Positions 5,351-5,450 of a DNA stretch of 5,450 nucleotides are shown here, piece after piece. The translations under genes were made by a program, and so were the position numbers. The DNA is from Thermoplasmata archaeon (GTDB taxonomy: Archaea; Thermoplasmatota; Thermoplasmata; Thermoplasmatales; B87-G9), in NCBI GenBank assembly GCA_003649695.1, contig QMSR01000061.1, positions 1 to 5,450 of the forward strand. The letters are read 5' to 3'. Within the stretch, counting starts at the first letter, position 1; each line of letters begins with the position of its first letter. The notes beneath the pieces are model-generated. The model was not told the DNA's origin and did not search any database. It was given only the letters and a program-made list of their open reading frames with translations.

Positions 5351-5423
5351 AATCAGTGTAATCGGTGTCAATCTGTGTCTAAAAACCTTATCAGCCACAG
5401 ATTTACGCAGATTAACACAGATT
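5351..5423. repeat. 10-base-periodic inverted repeat (dispersed-repeat type)
   Basis: The left arm (5351-5380) is three 10-base units: AATCAGTGTA, ATCGGTGTCA, ATCTGTGTCT. The right arm (5393-5423) repeats the reverse complement: CACAGATTTA, CGCAGATTAA, CACAGATT. The arms pair at about 25 of 31 aligned positions around a 12-base A-rich loop (AAAAACCTTATC). The 'ATCTGTGT.AATC.GTGT' pattern resembles extragenic repeats scattered through many environmental bacterial and archaeal genomes (from memory, not checked). A more degenerate flank (about 5325-5350, CACGGAATAGGATTAGATTAA) may belong to the same element. No coding capacity is visible. Confidence 0.65.
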
Positions 5424-5450
5424 GCGGGTTGTCTGTAACGTTGGGTATAT

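Noticed and set aside
5351..5423. CRISPR array
   Set aside because: The units are contiguous 10-mers without spacers and are mirrored around a loop, so this is an inverted repeat, not a CRISPR.

Overview
The window looks like a chromosome segment of an archaeon, most likely a Euryarchaeon near the Methanosarcinales or methane-oxidising ANME lineages. This is an inference from family resemblance, not a database match. The clues are the N-terminus of an archaeal-type class I/II aminotransferase with an AGGTG ribosome binding site, a dockerin-like tail of the 'SLDALMVLQAAVGR' kind common in those archaea, the C-terminus of an archaeal ATP-dependent DNA ligase, and secreted PQQ-propeller and lamin-tail proteins. 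No rRNA, tRNA, CRISPR array or complete insertion sequence was seen.

Left part (1-766): a minus-strand aminotransferase runs off the left edge. Right behind it, 4 bases from its start codon, lies the C-terminal tail of another minus-strand frame. Next come plus-strand gene ends with no beginnings: a GC-rich dockerin-like tail (270-377) and the last ~55 residues of a DNA ligase (428-595). This reads as a deletion or rearrangement scar. From 596 to 766 there is no convincing gene, only an inverted repeat.

Middle part (767-2049): an AT-rich island holds one minus-strand gene, a 366-residue protein with a PD-(D/E)XK nuclease signature and no visible methyltransferase partner. A 182-base divergent intergenic region follows.

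Right part (2050-5450): two cell-surface genes point the same way. The first encodes a signal peptide, an extracellular eight-repeat PQQ-like beta-propeller, five membrane segments, a charged linker and a cytoplasmic DnaJ J domain. This architecture could couple an outside event to the inside DnaK chaperone. The second encodes a probable lipoprotein with calcium-binding repeats, a staphylococcal-nuclease (thermonuclease) domain and a lamin-tail domain, suited to degrading nucleic acid outside the cell. The last ~220 bases are non-coding or degenerate and end in a 10-base-periodic inverted repeat that looks like a dispersed genomic repeat.

The strongest candidate for something undescribed is the propeller-membrane-J-domain fusion. 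Second are the lone PD-(D/E)XK protein and the truncated-gene scar beside it.
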